Assembly (NCBI RefSeq): GCF_030053135.1
Contig: NZ_CP125652.1
Location: forward strand, 4,024,501 to 4,088,500
Direction of reading: 5' to 3'
Source of the DNA: Rhizobium sp. BT04
GTDB taxonomy: Bacteria; Pseudomonadota; Alphaproteobacteria; Rhizobiales; Rhizobiaceae
Length of the DNA stretch: 64,000 nucleotides
Position 1 is the stretch's first letter. Each line of letters starts with the position of its first letter. The translations under genes and the position numbers were made by a program. Below the pieces are notes generated by a model. It saw only the letters and a list, made by a program, of their open reading frames with translations. It had not been told where the DNA came from and made no database searches. Shown piece after piece: positions 36,744 through 45,744 of the stretch.

Positions 36744-38042
36744 TCAGCGGCCGGCCTGCATCGTCTTCGGTGCCGGGACCGAAAGCGAAGCGGTGATGTC
36801 TTCCATCGGTGCGAGCTGTTCCAGCGGCCCGATCGCTGAAAGCGTCGGCACCGTATCGTAGAACAGCCGGCCGGCCAGATCGGTCAGCCGCTCGATGGTG
36901 ATGCCTTCCAGCCGTTCCATCATCTCCGGATTGGAGATCGGCCGGCCGTAAAGCATCATCTGCCTGGCGATCTGGCCGGCGCGCGACGCCGGGCTTTCCT
37001 GGCCCATCAGCAGCTGGGCGCGGATCTGGGCGCGGGCGCGCTCGATTTCCTTCTGGTGGATCTGATCGGCTGATTTGTGCAGCTCGTCGATGATGACGGG
37101 CACCAGTTCCGGCAGGTTTTCGCCGCCGGTCGCGGCATGAATGCCGAAGATGCCGGTGTCGGAAAAGCCCCAGTGGAAGGCATAGACGGAATAGCAGAGA
37201 CCGCGGAACTCGCGCACCTCCTGGAACAGCCTGGAGGACATGCCGCCGCCGAGGATATTGGCGAGGATCTGCGAACAGTAGAAATCGCGGGCGTGGTAAG
37301 GTTTGCCCTCGAAGCCGAGCAGGATCTGCGCGTCCATCAGGTCGCGCGGTTCACGCACGCTGCCGCCGATATAACGCGCCGCTTCCATGACCGGCGGGGC
37401 GGAAGGCGACGTCGGCAGACTGGCGAAACGCTCCTCGACCATGCGGACGAATTCTTCGTGCTCGACGGCGCCGGTGGCGACCACGAACATGCGGTCGGTC
37501 GTGTAGTTGCGGCCGAGATAGCCGCGGATCTGCTGCGGCGTGAAGGAGACGACGGTCTCCGGCGTGCCGAGGATTGCCCGGCCGAGCGTCTGGTCGCGAT
37601 AGGCGACCTCGGAGAACCGGTCGAACACCACGTCGTCGGGCGTGTCGTTGGCAGCGTTGATTTCCTGCAGGATCACCTGCTTCTCACGCTCCAGCTCCTC
37701 CTCCTCGAAGGCCGATTCCGTCAGGATGTCGGCGAGGATGTCGACGGCAAGCGGTACGTGGTCCTTGAGGACGCGGGCGTAATAGGAGGTCGTCTCGGTC
37801 GAGGTGGCGGCGTTGACTTCGCCGCCGACATCCTCGATTTCCTCGGCGATCTGGCGGGCCGAGCGGCGCGCCGTGCCCTTGAAGGCCATGTGCTCGAGCA
37901 GGTGGGCGACGCCGTGCTCGTCTTCCGTCTCGTTACGCGATCCCGATTTGATCCAGACTCCGAGCGCAACGCTTTCAAGGTGCGGCATGGTCTCTGTAAC
38001 TACTGTCAGCCCGGATTTCAGCCGGGTGCACTCAACTGTCAT
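36744..38042 (-). CDS. M16 family zinc peptidase (processing peptidase-like)
   Basis: A 432-residue pitrilysin-family protein close to mitochondrial processing peptidase beta. The inverted zinc motif His-x2-Glu-His is at residues 47-51 (AHLLEHMAFKG), with the distal glutamate in the EVNAATSTETT region. The C-terminal half is the expected inactive repeat (FRGLCYSVYAFHWGFSDTG). It is three bases from thrC on the same strand, a pairing usual in rhizobia. Confidence 0.93.
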   Translation of the reverse strand: MTVECTRLKSGLTVVTETMPHLESVALGVWIKSGSRNETEDEHGVAHLLEHMAFKGTARRSARQIAEEIEDVGGEVNAATSTETTSYYARVLKDHVPLAVDILADILTESAFEEEELEREKQVILQEINAANDTPDDVVFDRFSEVAYRDQTLGRAILGTPETVVSFTPQQIRGYLGRNYTTDRMFVVATGAVEHEEFVRMVEERFASLPTSPSAPPVMEAARYIGGSVREPRDLMDAQILLGFEGKPYHARDFYCSQILANILGGGMSSRLFQEVREFRGLCYSVYAFHWGFSDTGIFGIHAATGGENLPELVPVIIDELHKSADQIHQKEIERARAQIRAQLLMGQESPASRAGQIARQMMLYGRPISNPEMMERLEGITIERLTDLAGRLFYDTVPTLSAIGPLEQLAPMEDITASLSVPAPKTMQAGR

Positions 38043-38045
38043 TGG

Positions 38046-39470
38046 CTATCTTTCTGCGCCTGCCGTCGTCTCGCCGCGGGCATGTTTGCCGATAAAGGTT
38101 TCCACGGCTTTCAGCTCCGGTTCGATGATCTGGAAACGCTCCTCCCTGTGCATCAGTTCAGCAAGCCACGTCGGAAGCGCCGGGTCAATACCGCTGGCCG
38201 ATTTTACGGCAACCGGGAATTTCGCCGGATGCGCGGTCGAAAGCGTCACCATCGGCGTATTCGGCTTTTCTTTCTTGTTGGCGACGAAGACGCCGATCGC
38301 CGAATGCGGATCAAGCAGATAACCGGTCTCGGCATGGGTCTTGCGGATCGTCTCGGCCACCTGGCTCTCGCTGGCGCGGCCGGCGCGGAAATCGCGGCGG
38401 ATCGCCTTCAGCGCTTGCGCGCCGATCTCGAAACCGTTGGATTGCTTGAGGCTTTCCATCGCGGCGCGCACCTTGGAGGCGTCGCGCCCATAGGCTTCGA
38501 ACAGCAGCCGTTCGAAGTTCGACGAGATCTGGATGTCCATAGACGGCGAAGTCGTCGCCTTGACGGCCTTCATGTCGTAGCGGCCGGTCTTCAGCGTCCG
38601 CGCCAGAATGTCGTTTTCGTTGGTGGCGATGACAAGCCGGTCGATCGGCAGGCCCATGCGCTTGGCGCAGTAGCCGGCAAAGATATCGCCGAAATTGCCT
38701 GTCGGCACCGTGAACGAGATCTTCCGGTCCGGCCCGCCGAGCGCCACCGCTGCCGTGAAATAATAGACGATCTGGGCCATGATGCGCGCCCAGTTGATCG
38801 AGTTGACCCCCGACAGACGAACCTTGTCGCGGAAGGCCACGTCGTTGAACATCGCCTTCACCAGGTTCTGGCAATCGTCGAAATTGCCCTCGACCGCAAG
38901 CGCATGCACATTTGATGACGGCGAGGTCGTCATCTGCCGCTGCTGCACCGGCGAGACCTTGCCATGCGGGAACAGGATGAAGATGTCGGTGCGCTCGCGG
39001 CCGGCGAAGGCGTCGATCGCAGCCCCGCCGGTATCGCCCGAGGTGGCGCCGACGATCGTTGCCCGCTCGCCGCGCTTCTCCAGCGCATAATCCATCAGCC
39101 GGGCGAGCAGCTGCATCGCCACGTCCTTGAAGGCGAGCGTCGTGCCGTGGAACAGCTCCATGACGAAGCTGTTCGGACCGGTCTGGACGAGCGGCGCGAT
39201 CGCCGGATGGCGGAAGGTGCCGTAGGCCTCGTCGATCATCGCCCGGAAGGTGTGGTCGGGGATCTCGCCATTGGTGAAGGGCGACAGGATGGTGAAGGCG
39301 ACCTCCTGATAGCTCTTGCCGCGCAGCGCCCGGATTTGCTTCTTGGAAAAGCTCGGCCATTCCCGGGGAACGTAGAGCCCGCCATCGCGCGCCAGCCCGG
39401 TCAGCAGGGCGTCGCAAAAGCCGAGGGCAGGGGCCTCGCCGCGGGTCGAGATATAGTCCACGTTCGTCAT
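38046..39470 (-). CDS. thrC: Threonine synthase
   Basis: A 474-residue PLP enzyme converting O-phosphohomoserine to threonine. The N-terminal MTNVDYISTRGEAPALGF is typical. The PLP lysine is in FHGTTLAFKDVAMQLLARL, and the phosphate loop is VGATSGDTGGAAIDAF. It is the long type II form. Its substrate comes from ThrB at 19.5 kb. It probably forms an operon with the M16 peptidase and acetyltransferase genes. Confidence 0.96.
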   Translation of the reverse strand: MTNVDYISTRGEAPALGFCDALLTGLARDGGLYVPREWPSFSKKQIRALRGKSYQEVAFTILSPFTNGEIPDHTFRAMIDEAYGTFRHPAIAPLVQTGPNSFVMELFHGTTLAFKDVAMQLLARLMDYALEKRGERATIVGATSGDTGGAAIDAFAGRERTDIFILFPHGKVSPVQQRQMTTSPSSNVHALAVEGNFDDCQNLVKAMFNDVAFRDKVRLSGVNSINWARIMAQIVYYFTAAVALGGPDRKISFTVPTGNFGDIFAGYCAKRMGLPIDRLVIATNENDILARTLKTGRYDMKAVKATTSPSMDIQISSNFERLLFEAYGRDASKVRAAMESLKQSNGFEIGAQALKAIRRDFRAGRASESQVAETIRKTHAETGYLLDPHSAIGVFVANKKEKPNTPMVTLSTAHPAKFPVAVKSASGIDPALPTWLAELMHREERFQIIEPELKAVETFIGKHARGETTAGAER

Positions 39471-39733
39471 CCTTGATCTATCGCTGGAAGAAACCCGGCC
39501 GGGCGCAGCCGTGGCTCGCTCTGCCGAAAGTTGGAGAGTGGCTGCCCTGCAGGCACGCCATCGCGGGTATCCTGTTGAAGTTGCCCGCATCCGGCGGCGA
39601 AAAGTGCATCAAAACGGTGCTTACCCAATCGATTTTTGTTTGCGCCGCTGATATAGACCATCGCAAACCGTCATGAAAGGCCTCGTGAAAAAGACATAGG
39701 GCCTCCAAGAAACGCTTGTACAAGGGATGGAAT

Positions 39734-40381
39734 ATGGTGCTCGGCAAGGTCTCGCGTCTCATCGTCTCCGCATCTGCTCTTGCCCTGCTCGCTAGTTGTA
39801 ACTCGCTCGGCATAGGCGGCGACAGCAAGTCGTCTGCATCGCCGGCCCAGCCGAACGGCACCGCCCAGATCATGCCGCTGGCACCCGCCAACCCCTCCTC
39901 GAACAATCCGTCGATCGGCACCGCCACGACGGCGCAAGGCACCGTCGCCCCCGTCGTCCAGGGCGCCTGCCCGCAGATCTTCATGCGTGACCAGGATGCG
40001 ATCTTCCGTACCTATGCCAAGGGCAAGAAGGACGATCCGCAGCAGATCGTCTTCCAGGCCTCCTTCGGCGATTACACCCGCCAGTGCACGCTGAACGACA
40101 CGAACCTGACGATGACGGTCGTCGCCCAGCTGCGCCTGATCACCGGCCCGGCCGGTGCGCCAGGCCCGGTGACGCTGCCGATCCGCGTCACCATCCTCGA
40201 CGGCGAAACCGTGCTCTATTCCGAGGTCACCAAATTCGCGACCGCGATCCCGGCAGGCGCGCCGGGCACGCAGGTGATCTTCCGCAAGGACGGCATCAAG
40301 ATGCCGGCCGGCGCCGGCGCCCTGGTGCGCGTCAATGTCGGCTTCGACACCCAGCCGGCGAAGACCAAGAAGAGCAGCTAG
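39734..40381 (+). CDS. Lipoprotein of unknown function
   Basis: A 215-residue protein whose signal ends in a lipobox (ALALLASC, Cys at about residue 21). A serine/alanine/proline-rich linker follows. The conserved-looking domain starts at GACPQIFMRDQD, with a second cysteine in TRQCTLNDTN, and is followed by beta-rich sequence. I recognise no named family; it is probably a conserved rhizobial envelope protein. AAGGG just precedes the start. It diverges from thrC across 263 bp in which I saw no other gene. Confidence 0.7.
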   Translation: MVLGKVSRLIVSASALALLASCNSLGIGGDSKSSASPAQPNGTAQIMPLAPANPSSNNPSIGTATTAQGTVAPVVQGACPQIFMRDQDAIFRTYAKGKKDDPQQIVFQASFGDYTRQCTLNDTNLTMTVVAQLRLITGPAGAPGPVTLPIRVTILDGETVLYSEVTKFATAIPAGAPGTQVIFRKDGIKMPAGAGALVRVNVGFDTQPAKTKKSS

Positions 40382-40411
40382 GGCTGTCCCGGAAACTGCA
40401 TCCGATAGCGG

Positions 40412-40530
40412 CCCCTTATCCGGCTGCCGCCACCTTCTCCCCGTAGCCAAGGGACATGCCGCGCCCTCTCCGTTCCCCTCTCGCTCTCACAGGGCACGCC
40501 CCCTCTCCCCGTTTGCGGGGAGAGGGCTAG
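40412..40530. repeat. RIME-like palindromic repeat
   Basis: The element carries CGGCTGCCGCCACCTTCTCC at one end and the hairpin CCTCTCCCCGtttgCGGGGAGAGG at the other. It matches in part the repeat at 327-508. It lies just after the lipoprotein stop and may terminate its transcript. The rest of this 431-bp gap holds the operator cluster listed separately. Confidence 0.6.
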
Positions 40531-40682
40531 TCGGGATCGACATTCAGCGTAACCAGATCATGGCGGCGGCGATGTCCCCGCCGACGATTCGATCGACGCC
40601 ATCGAGACGCCGATTTTTCTGAGCGGCTCCGCTTCCCCAGCCGCCTGTAGCGGTTGCCCGATGGTCTCGGCGGTCGCGTCGT

Positions 40683-40749
40683 TGACAATGAGGATGATGA
40701 CTGTCATCTTGACGTTGAGGATGATGATTGTCATCCTCTTTGTTGTCAA
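40683..40749. promoter_or_regulatory. Nested inverted repeats upstream of enoyl-CoA hydratase
   Basis: Three symmetric elements share 67 bp: outer arms TTGACAA (40683-40689) and TTGTCAA (40743-40749); palindrome GATGACtGTCATC (40696-40708); and palindrome GAGGATGAtgattgTCATCCTC (40717-40738). The inner two share the GATGA/TCATC half site at 27-bp spacing, like paired operator sites. The TetR gene downstream of the hydratase is the obvious candidate to bind here. Confidence 0.65.
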
Positions 40750-40812
40750 TCAGTTGGTCTGCGCACCCGACACTTCCGGTGCTCAGCGCCCTAGAACGAA
40801 GGTATCTTTCTT

Positions 40813-41649
40813 ATGAATGCTCCACTGACCCAATTCACGATCACCGAGGCAGCGCCGGGATACTGGCGGGTGACCTTCAACAATCCGCCGCTGAACTTTT
40901 GCGATCCAGAAACCCTTATCGAGCTGCAGCAGATCGTCGGTCTCATCGAGTCCGATGACACCTTGCGGGTGGTCGTGTTCGATAGTGCTGACCCGGACTT
41001 CTTCGTCAATCACTTCGACGTCTCCCGGTTCGCCGATTTTCCCCTGACGCCGGGACCGACTGGTCTGCCGACGTTCATCGATGCCACGACACGGTTGACC
41101 ACCTCCCCGGTCGTAACCATCGCGTCGATTCGGGGTCGTACGCGCGGCGGCGGTTCTGAAATTGCTCTGGCATGTGACATGCGTTTTGCCAGCCTGGAGC
41201 GAGCAATCTTCGCTCAGATCGAAGTCGGGGCAGGCGTGTTCCCAGGCGGTGGCGCGACCGAGCGCCTGCCACTCCTCGTCGGACGGGCCAGGGCGCTCGA
41301 AATCGTCCTCGGCAGCGACGATTTCGACGCAGCAACGGCAGCGCATTACGGGTGGGTGAACCGCGCACTCCCCGATGATGAACTCGACGCCCACGTCGAC
41401 AACCTCGCCCGGCGCATCGCGTCGTTCGACAAGCCTGCGCTCGCCGAGGCCAAGCGGCTGATCAACCGCAAAACCCTGCCGTCCGCTGAGGACCTGATGG
41501 AGACGCAGGACGCTTTCCTCAACTCGTTCTCTTGGCCGACGGTCCCTGAGCGGGGAGCCCGGATAGCGCAAAAGCGCGATGAAGTGGGTTCTGACTTCGA
41601 GGCGCGCATGAGTTATCACCTCGGCAATCTCAGCACCGAAACCCAATGA
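40813..41649 (+). CDS. Enoyl-CoA hydratase/isomerase family protein
   Basis: A 278-residue crotonase-fold protein. The oxyanion-hole segments are present (VTIASIRGRTRGGGSEIALACDMRFAS and the IEVGAGVFPGGGATERLPLLVGRARALE block), but the substrate is unknown. It lacks a beta-oxidation partner nearby. The only companion is a TetR regulator 115 bp downstream, so it may be a stand-alone detoxification or catabolic gene under local control. Confidence 0.85.
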   Translation: MNAPLTQFTITEAAPGYWRVTFNNPPLNFCDPETLIELQQIVGLIESDDTLRVVVFDSADPDFFVNHFDVSRFADFPLTPGPTGLPTFIDATTRLTTSPVVTIASIRGRTRGGGSEIALACDMRFASLERAIFAQIEVGAGVFPGGGATERLPLLVGRARALEIVLGSDDFDAATAAHYGWVNRALPDDELDAHVDNLARRIASFDKPALAEAKRLINRKTLPSAEDLMETQDAFLNSFSWPTVPERGARIAQKRDEVGSDFEARMSYHLGNLSTETQ

Positions 41650-41764
41650 TACCAACAGCGGCCCCTGGAGTGGGCCGCAGCCTTGGGGTTCGTTCGCCTC
41701 GACTGGATTGTTACCAAACTCGTTAGGATATAACTGGTGTCGCATCGGGGCAGGAGGTCCATTC

Positions 41765-42334
41765 ATGGGTAGTTCGAAAGCTGACAAGGCGGCAAGCCAC
41801 GATCGAATCGTCGACATCGCTGCGGCTCGAATGCGCGGCAGTGGTATAAACGGTGTCGGAGTAGCGGAGCTGATGCGGGAAGCCGGCCTGACGCACGGCG
41901 GCTTCTACCGTCATTTCGAGTCCCGAGATGAACTGGTCGGCGCCGCGGTGGAACGCGCCTTGGCTCAGGGAAGTGCCCGGACAGTGGCTGCGTCCGGTCA
42001 GGGTGGCAGACGGGCGCTCGAAGCGATCGTCGACGACTACCTCAGCCCAGCCCACCGCGCCCGCCCTGAGGCCGGATGCGCAGTGGCCGGGTTGGCCGAG
42101 GACATTTCGCGCGCGGATGATCGAACCCGCTCGGCCTACGGACGCCAGGTCGAGCAGTATCTCGAGCTTCTGGCCGGGTTGACGCCGGGTACGGACGCCG
42201 CTGGTGATCGACGTCGCGCCTGCTTGGTACTCAGCGCACTGGTTGGTGCCCTTGCCATGGCACGAGCAATCGGCGAAGGGGGCCTGTCCGACGAAATCCT
42301 CTCCGAGACCGCGACGGCACTCAAGGAGCTCTAG
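41765..42334 (+). CDS. TetR family regulator
   Basis: A 189-residue repressor. The N-terminal helix-turn-helix reads DRIVDIAAARMRGSGINGVGVAELMREAGLTHGGFYRHFESRDEL. The C-terminal ligand domain is of the short TetR_C type with AGCAVAGLAEDISRAD. GGAGG lies nine bases upstream of the ATG. It follows the hydratase gene in the same direction; a small GC hairpin (41658-41678, no T-run) lies between them. Confidence 0.9.
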   Translation: MGSSKADKAASHDRIVDIAAARMRGSGINGVGVAELMREAGLTHGGFYRHFESRDELVGAAVERALAQGSARTVAASGQGGRRALEAIVDDYLSPAHRARPEAGCAVAGLAEDISRADDRTRSAYGRQVEQYLELLAGLTPGTDAAGDRRRACLVLSALVGALAMARAIGEGGLSDEILSETATALKEL

Positions 42335-42384
42335 ATTAGCGTGCGGGCAGCCATACGCTCAAACCAGAGCGGGCTGGCGGCGCT

Positions 42385-43074
42385 TCAGAGAACGTTGTCC
42401 CAGGCGGCCAATGCCGCGACGACGCCCGGCAGGTCGTTAATGCGGGAGATCGCCGTTTCGGCGCCGGCATCGGTCAATTTGTCGGCATGGGCGGGATAGC
42501 TGTGCGAGGCGCCGGTGAAGCCGATGACGCGCATGCCGGCGGCGCGAGCCGCATGCACGCCGTGCACGGAATCCTCGACCACGACAACCCTATCGGGCGA
42601 CACGCCCATCTGGCTTGCGCCGTGCAGGAAGATATCGGGCTTCGGCTTGGCGCGGTCGGGGCCGAGATCCTTGGCGGAGAAAATGTTCGGCGCAAACAGC
42701 GGCTTCAGCCCCACCTTGCTCAGCATCATGTCGAGCCGCTTGCTGCTCGAATTCGAGCAAATACAGCGCTTCATCGGCAGCCTGGAGACGGCGAATTCGA
42801 CGCCGGCAATGGGCTGGACGTCGTTGGCCAGCCTGAGGTCGAGCATCTTCTCCGACTTGTCGAGCAGCGAGGCCGAAAGCGGGATGCTCGCCTCACGCTC
42901 GATCTGCAACAGGATGTTGCGCCATGTCATGCCGGCGAAGCGTTCGCCCATTTCTTCGACGCTGATCGGATATCCGGCCTCCGTCAGCAGCGCGGATTCG
43001 ACTTCCGCGGCGATGATTTCCGAATCGACCAGAACGCCGTCGCAGTCGAAGATGATGAGGTCGAAGCCGTCCAT
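42385..43074 (-). CDS. HAD hydrolase (beta-phosphoglucomutase-like)
   Basis: A 229-residue HAD phosphatase with the CbbY/PGMB cap type. Motif I is FDCDGVLVDSE near residues 9-19, motif II is CSNSSSKR, motif III's lysine lies in AKPKPDIFLH, and motif IV is VVEDSVHGV. The substrate is not predictable, though sugar phosphates are usual. It converges on the TetR gene. Confidence 0.9.
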   Translation of the reverse strand: MDGFDLIIFDCDGVLVDSEIIAAEVESALLTEAGYPISVEEMGERFAGMTWRNILLQIEREASIPLSASLLDKSEKMLDLRLANDVQPIAGVEFAVSRLPMKRCICSNSSSKRLDMMLSKVGLKPLFAPNIFSAKDLGPDRAKPKPDIFLHGASQMGVSPDRVVVVEDSVHGVHAARAAGMRVIGFTGASHSYPAHADKLTDAGAETAISRINDLPGVVAALAAWDNVL

Positions 43075-43243
43075 ATGTTCACGCCTTGCTGAAATCTGGG
43101 CCGAAAGCCTGGGTCTTGTCCGGGAATGCTGCGGCTTTACACGATGCCCGGCCAAAGCTCAACCTGATCCCAAGCATGGCTGCGATGCGGCAAGCGGCCG
43201 GCTCCGGGTCCCCCGGCTTCACCCGGGTGGCGACGACGCTCGT

Positions 43244-44632
43244 TCAGGTCGCTCCGGGCGGCCCCGCCACCTCGTAGCGCGCCCGGCTCAGGCTGACCAT
43301 GCTTGCCATGGCAGCGCAGCCGCCTGATATGACGACTGCAAAGTTGAGTGCTGTCGACAATGGCAACGTTGCGAAAATGATCGACATCGAGATCCCACCG
43401 AGCGTCTGGCCGAGCAGCCGCGCGGTGCCTTGCATGGCGCCCGCCGCACCGCTTCGGGCTTTCGGTGCCGAGAGCAGGAGAATGCGGTTGTTCGGCGTCT
43501 GGAACAGCCCGAAACCGAGGCCGGCGATCACCGTGCCGACGAGAAATGGAATACCGCTCGGATCGGGCGGGGTGAGGCCGGCCACCAGAAGGCCAACCGC
43601 CATCAGCGCTCCGCCGATGGCGCAAAGCCATGCCGTCTTGACGCGGTTTGCCAGACGTCCCGAGACCGGCGCAATGATCGCGGTCGCAGCCGGCCAGGCC
43701 ATCATATAGAGCCCGGCCAGAACCGGCGTCATGTGCAGGGTATGTTGCAGGTAGAAGGGGAGTGCGATGGTGCTCAGCATCTGGCCGCAGAAGCAGGAGA
43801 TCGATGCGATCACCGCCACGCGAAATGCCGGCGTCGCCAGGAGGTCCGTCGGGACAAGCGGGACGTCACTCTTCCGTTCGAGGCGCAGCAGGCCGAAAAG
43901 GCAGGCGAGCGATGCCGCGATGAGCGCCGTACCGCTGACCGGCGCGGTCGCTATCCGGTCGGCGCCTGAGAAGAACAGGATGAACATCGCCGTATTGGCC
44001 AGCAGCGCCTTCGCATTCAGCTTTCGCTTCGCGCCCTCGACGTGCCCCAGCAGGCCGCCGCCGAAGAGAACGATGATGCCAAGCGGTATATTGACCGCAA
44101 ACAGCCAGGGCCAGCTGGTGACGGAAAGGATGGCGCCGGCAATGCCCGGGCCGGCAGCCGAAGAAATGGCGATGATCATGGCGTTGATGCCGATGATCGG
44201 ACCCAGCATGTGCTGCGGCAAGGCCTGGCGCAGGTTCATCATTGCCAGCGCCATGATCGCGCCGGCGCCGAGGCCCTGGGCGAAACGGGCCAGGATCAGC
44301 AAGGGCAGGTCACCCGCCAGAGCGCAGGCCGCGGAAGCTGCGGTGAACAGCGCGACGCCGATCAGGAAGACCCGCCGCGCGCCGTAGATTTCACCGAGCG
44401 CCCCACAGGGAAGAATGGCGACGAGCACGGCCAGCTGATAGGCCGAGACGACCCAGACGGTATTATCCGCTTGCGCGTGCAGCGAAAGCGCGATCGAGGG
44501 CAAGGCGACGTTGGCGATTGCGCCGTCGAGAACGACGAGAACAACGGCCAGAAGCAAGAGGGCAACGGCCAGATAGCGTCGAGGCGACGCCAGGCCGTCT
44601 TGAGCGATCGGTGCGGTGTAGGTGAGGGACAT
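43244..44632 (-). CDS. MFS efflux transporter (EmrB/QacA type)
   Basis: A 462-residue major facilitator with about 12-14 helices. Motif A-like sequence (GALGEIYGARRVFLIGVALF) and the drug-pump motif VLDGAIANVALPSI at helix 1 place it in the DHA2 drug:proton antiporter group. It faces a LysR regulator across a 119-bp region with a strong inverted repeat, so induction by that regulator is likely. The substrate is unknown. Confidence 0.9.
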   Translation of the reverse strand: MSLTYTAPIAQDGLASPRRYLAVALLLLAVVLVVLDGAIANVALPSIALSLHAQADNTVWVVSAYQLAVLVAILPCGALGEIYGARRVFLIGVALFTAASAACALAGDLPLLILARFAQGLGAGAIMALAMMNLRQALPQHMLGPIIGINAMIIAISSAAGPGIAGAILSVTSWPWLFAVNIPLGIIVLFGGGLLGHVEGAKRKLNAKALLANTAMFILFFSGADRIATAPVSGTALIAASLACLFGLLRLERKSDVPLVPTDLLATPAFRVAVIASISCFCGQMLSTIALPFYLQHTLHMTPVLAGLYMMAWPAATAIIAPVSGRLANRVKTAWLCAIGGALMAVGLLVAGLTPPDPSGIPFLVGTVIAGLGFGLFQTPNNRILLLSAPKARSGAAGAMQGTARLLGQTLGGISMSIIFATLPLSTALNFAVVISGGCAAMASMVSLSRARYEVAGPPGAT

Positions 44633-44687
44633 GGGAACTCCTCGGTGCTTGTGCGATGGCCCACTCATTACCCCTCGCCGAAATCAT

Positions 44688-44729
44688 GCGCCAGACGCAA
44701 CGAAATCAATAGACCGTTGCGTCTGGCGC
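44688..44729. promoter_or_regulatory. Perfect 15-bp inverted repeat between MFS and LysR genes
   Basis: GCGCCAGACGCAACG (44688-44702) and its exact complement CGTTGCGTCTGGCGC (44715-44729), with a 12-bp AT-rich centre. The symmetry nearly continues outward (CAT and ATG). It lies in the divergent intergenic region, 22 bp upstream of the LysR start, as expected for a LysR-type operator. Confidence 0.8.
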
Positions 44730-44751
44730 CATGCCTGATTAGACTTGCGCC

Positions 44752-45651
44752 ATGTCCGATCTCGATTTCAATCTCCTGGTGGCGCTGGACGCATTGCTGC
44801 GCGAGCAGAGCGTATCGGCTGCCGCTCGCCGTCTTGGCCTCAGCACATCGGCCATGAGCCGGACGCTGTCCCGCTTGAGGACGGCGCTCGGGGATCCGAT
44901 CCTCGTGCCGGCCGGGCGCGGCATGGTCGCGACGCCCCATGCCCTGGCGATTGCCGAAGATGTGCATGTGTTGAAAGACGCTGTGAAAACGGTGCTGAGC
45001 CCGCCATCGACCGTGGAAATCCGGGAGGTGCGGCGCGACTTCACGATCCGCGCCAACGAGGCGTTCGTGCTTCTCTACGCCGCCGACCTCAGCGCCGCCG
45101 TGACCAAGGCTGCGCCGGGAATAAGGCTTCGTTTTGCGCCAAGAGCGGACAAGGACGTTCAGGCTTTGCGGGACGCGGCGATCGATCTCGATATCGGCGT
45201 CCTGCCGCGCGACAGCGGCGAGCTGCGTTGCCAGACGCTTTTCGAGGATCGGTTCGTCGGTGTCGCCAGGGCAGGGCATCCGATCTTCGATGCAGATCGG
45301 ATAACGGTCGAGCACTATACCGCCTGGGGCCACGTGCTGTTTTCGACGCAGGCGGATTTCGCCGGTCCGATCGACAGGGCGCTCGCCGAACTCGGCCACG
45401 ACCGGGATGTCAGGCTGATCGTGCCGAGCTTTCCGGCGGTGATCGCCGTTGCGGCGGCCTCCGATCTGATCGGCACGATTCCAAAATCCTATTGCAAATC
45501 CGCCGCGACAAGGGAGATCAGGACCTTTGACCTGCCGATCGCCGTGCCGGGTTTCAACATCGTCCAGGCCTGGCACCCCCGCATGGATACAGATCTCGCG
45601 CATCGCTGGCTGAGGGCGCTGATGTTCGAGACGTTCCACGCGATGAGCTGA
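44752..45651 (+). CDS. LysR family transcriptional regulator
   Basis: A 299-residue LysR protein. The winged helix is at residues 4-62 (LDFNLLVALDALLREQSVSAAARRLGLSTSAMSRTLSRLR), and the rest is a type 2 periplasmic-binding effector domain of the NodD-like subgroup. It is divergent from the MFS pump and probably controls it and itself through the inverted repeat between them. Confidence 0.93.
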   Translation: MSDLDFNLLVALDALLREQSVSAAARRLGLSTSAMSRTLSRLRTALGDPILVPAGRGMVATPHALAIAEDVHVLKDAVKTVLSPPSTVEIREVRRDFTIRANEAFVLLYAADLSAAVTKAAPGIRLRFAPRADKDVQALRDAAIDLDIGVLPRDSGELRCQTLFEDRFVGVARAGHPIFDADRITVEHYTAWGHVLFSTQADFAGPIDRALAELGHDRDVRLIVPSFPAVIAVAAASDLIGTIPKSYCKSAATREIRTFDLPIAVPGFNIVQAWHPRMDTDLAHRWLRALMFETFHAMS

Positions 45652-45744
45652 GTGAGCGCCCAGCCAAAACAAGCGCTTCGCCCCAGTTTCACTGGAATGA
45701 GTGACCGATCGTCTTCAGGGCACGGTGGGTTTGCAACGAAGCCG

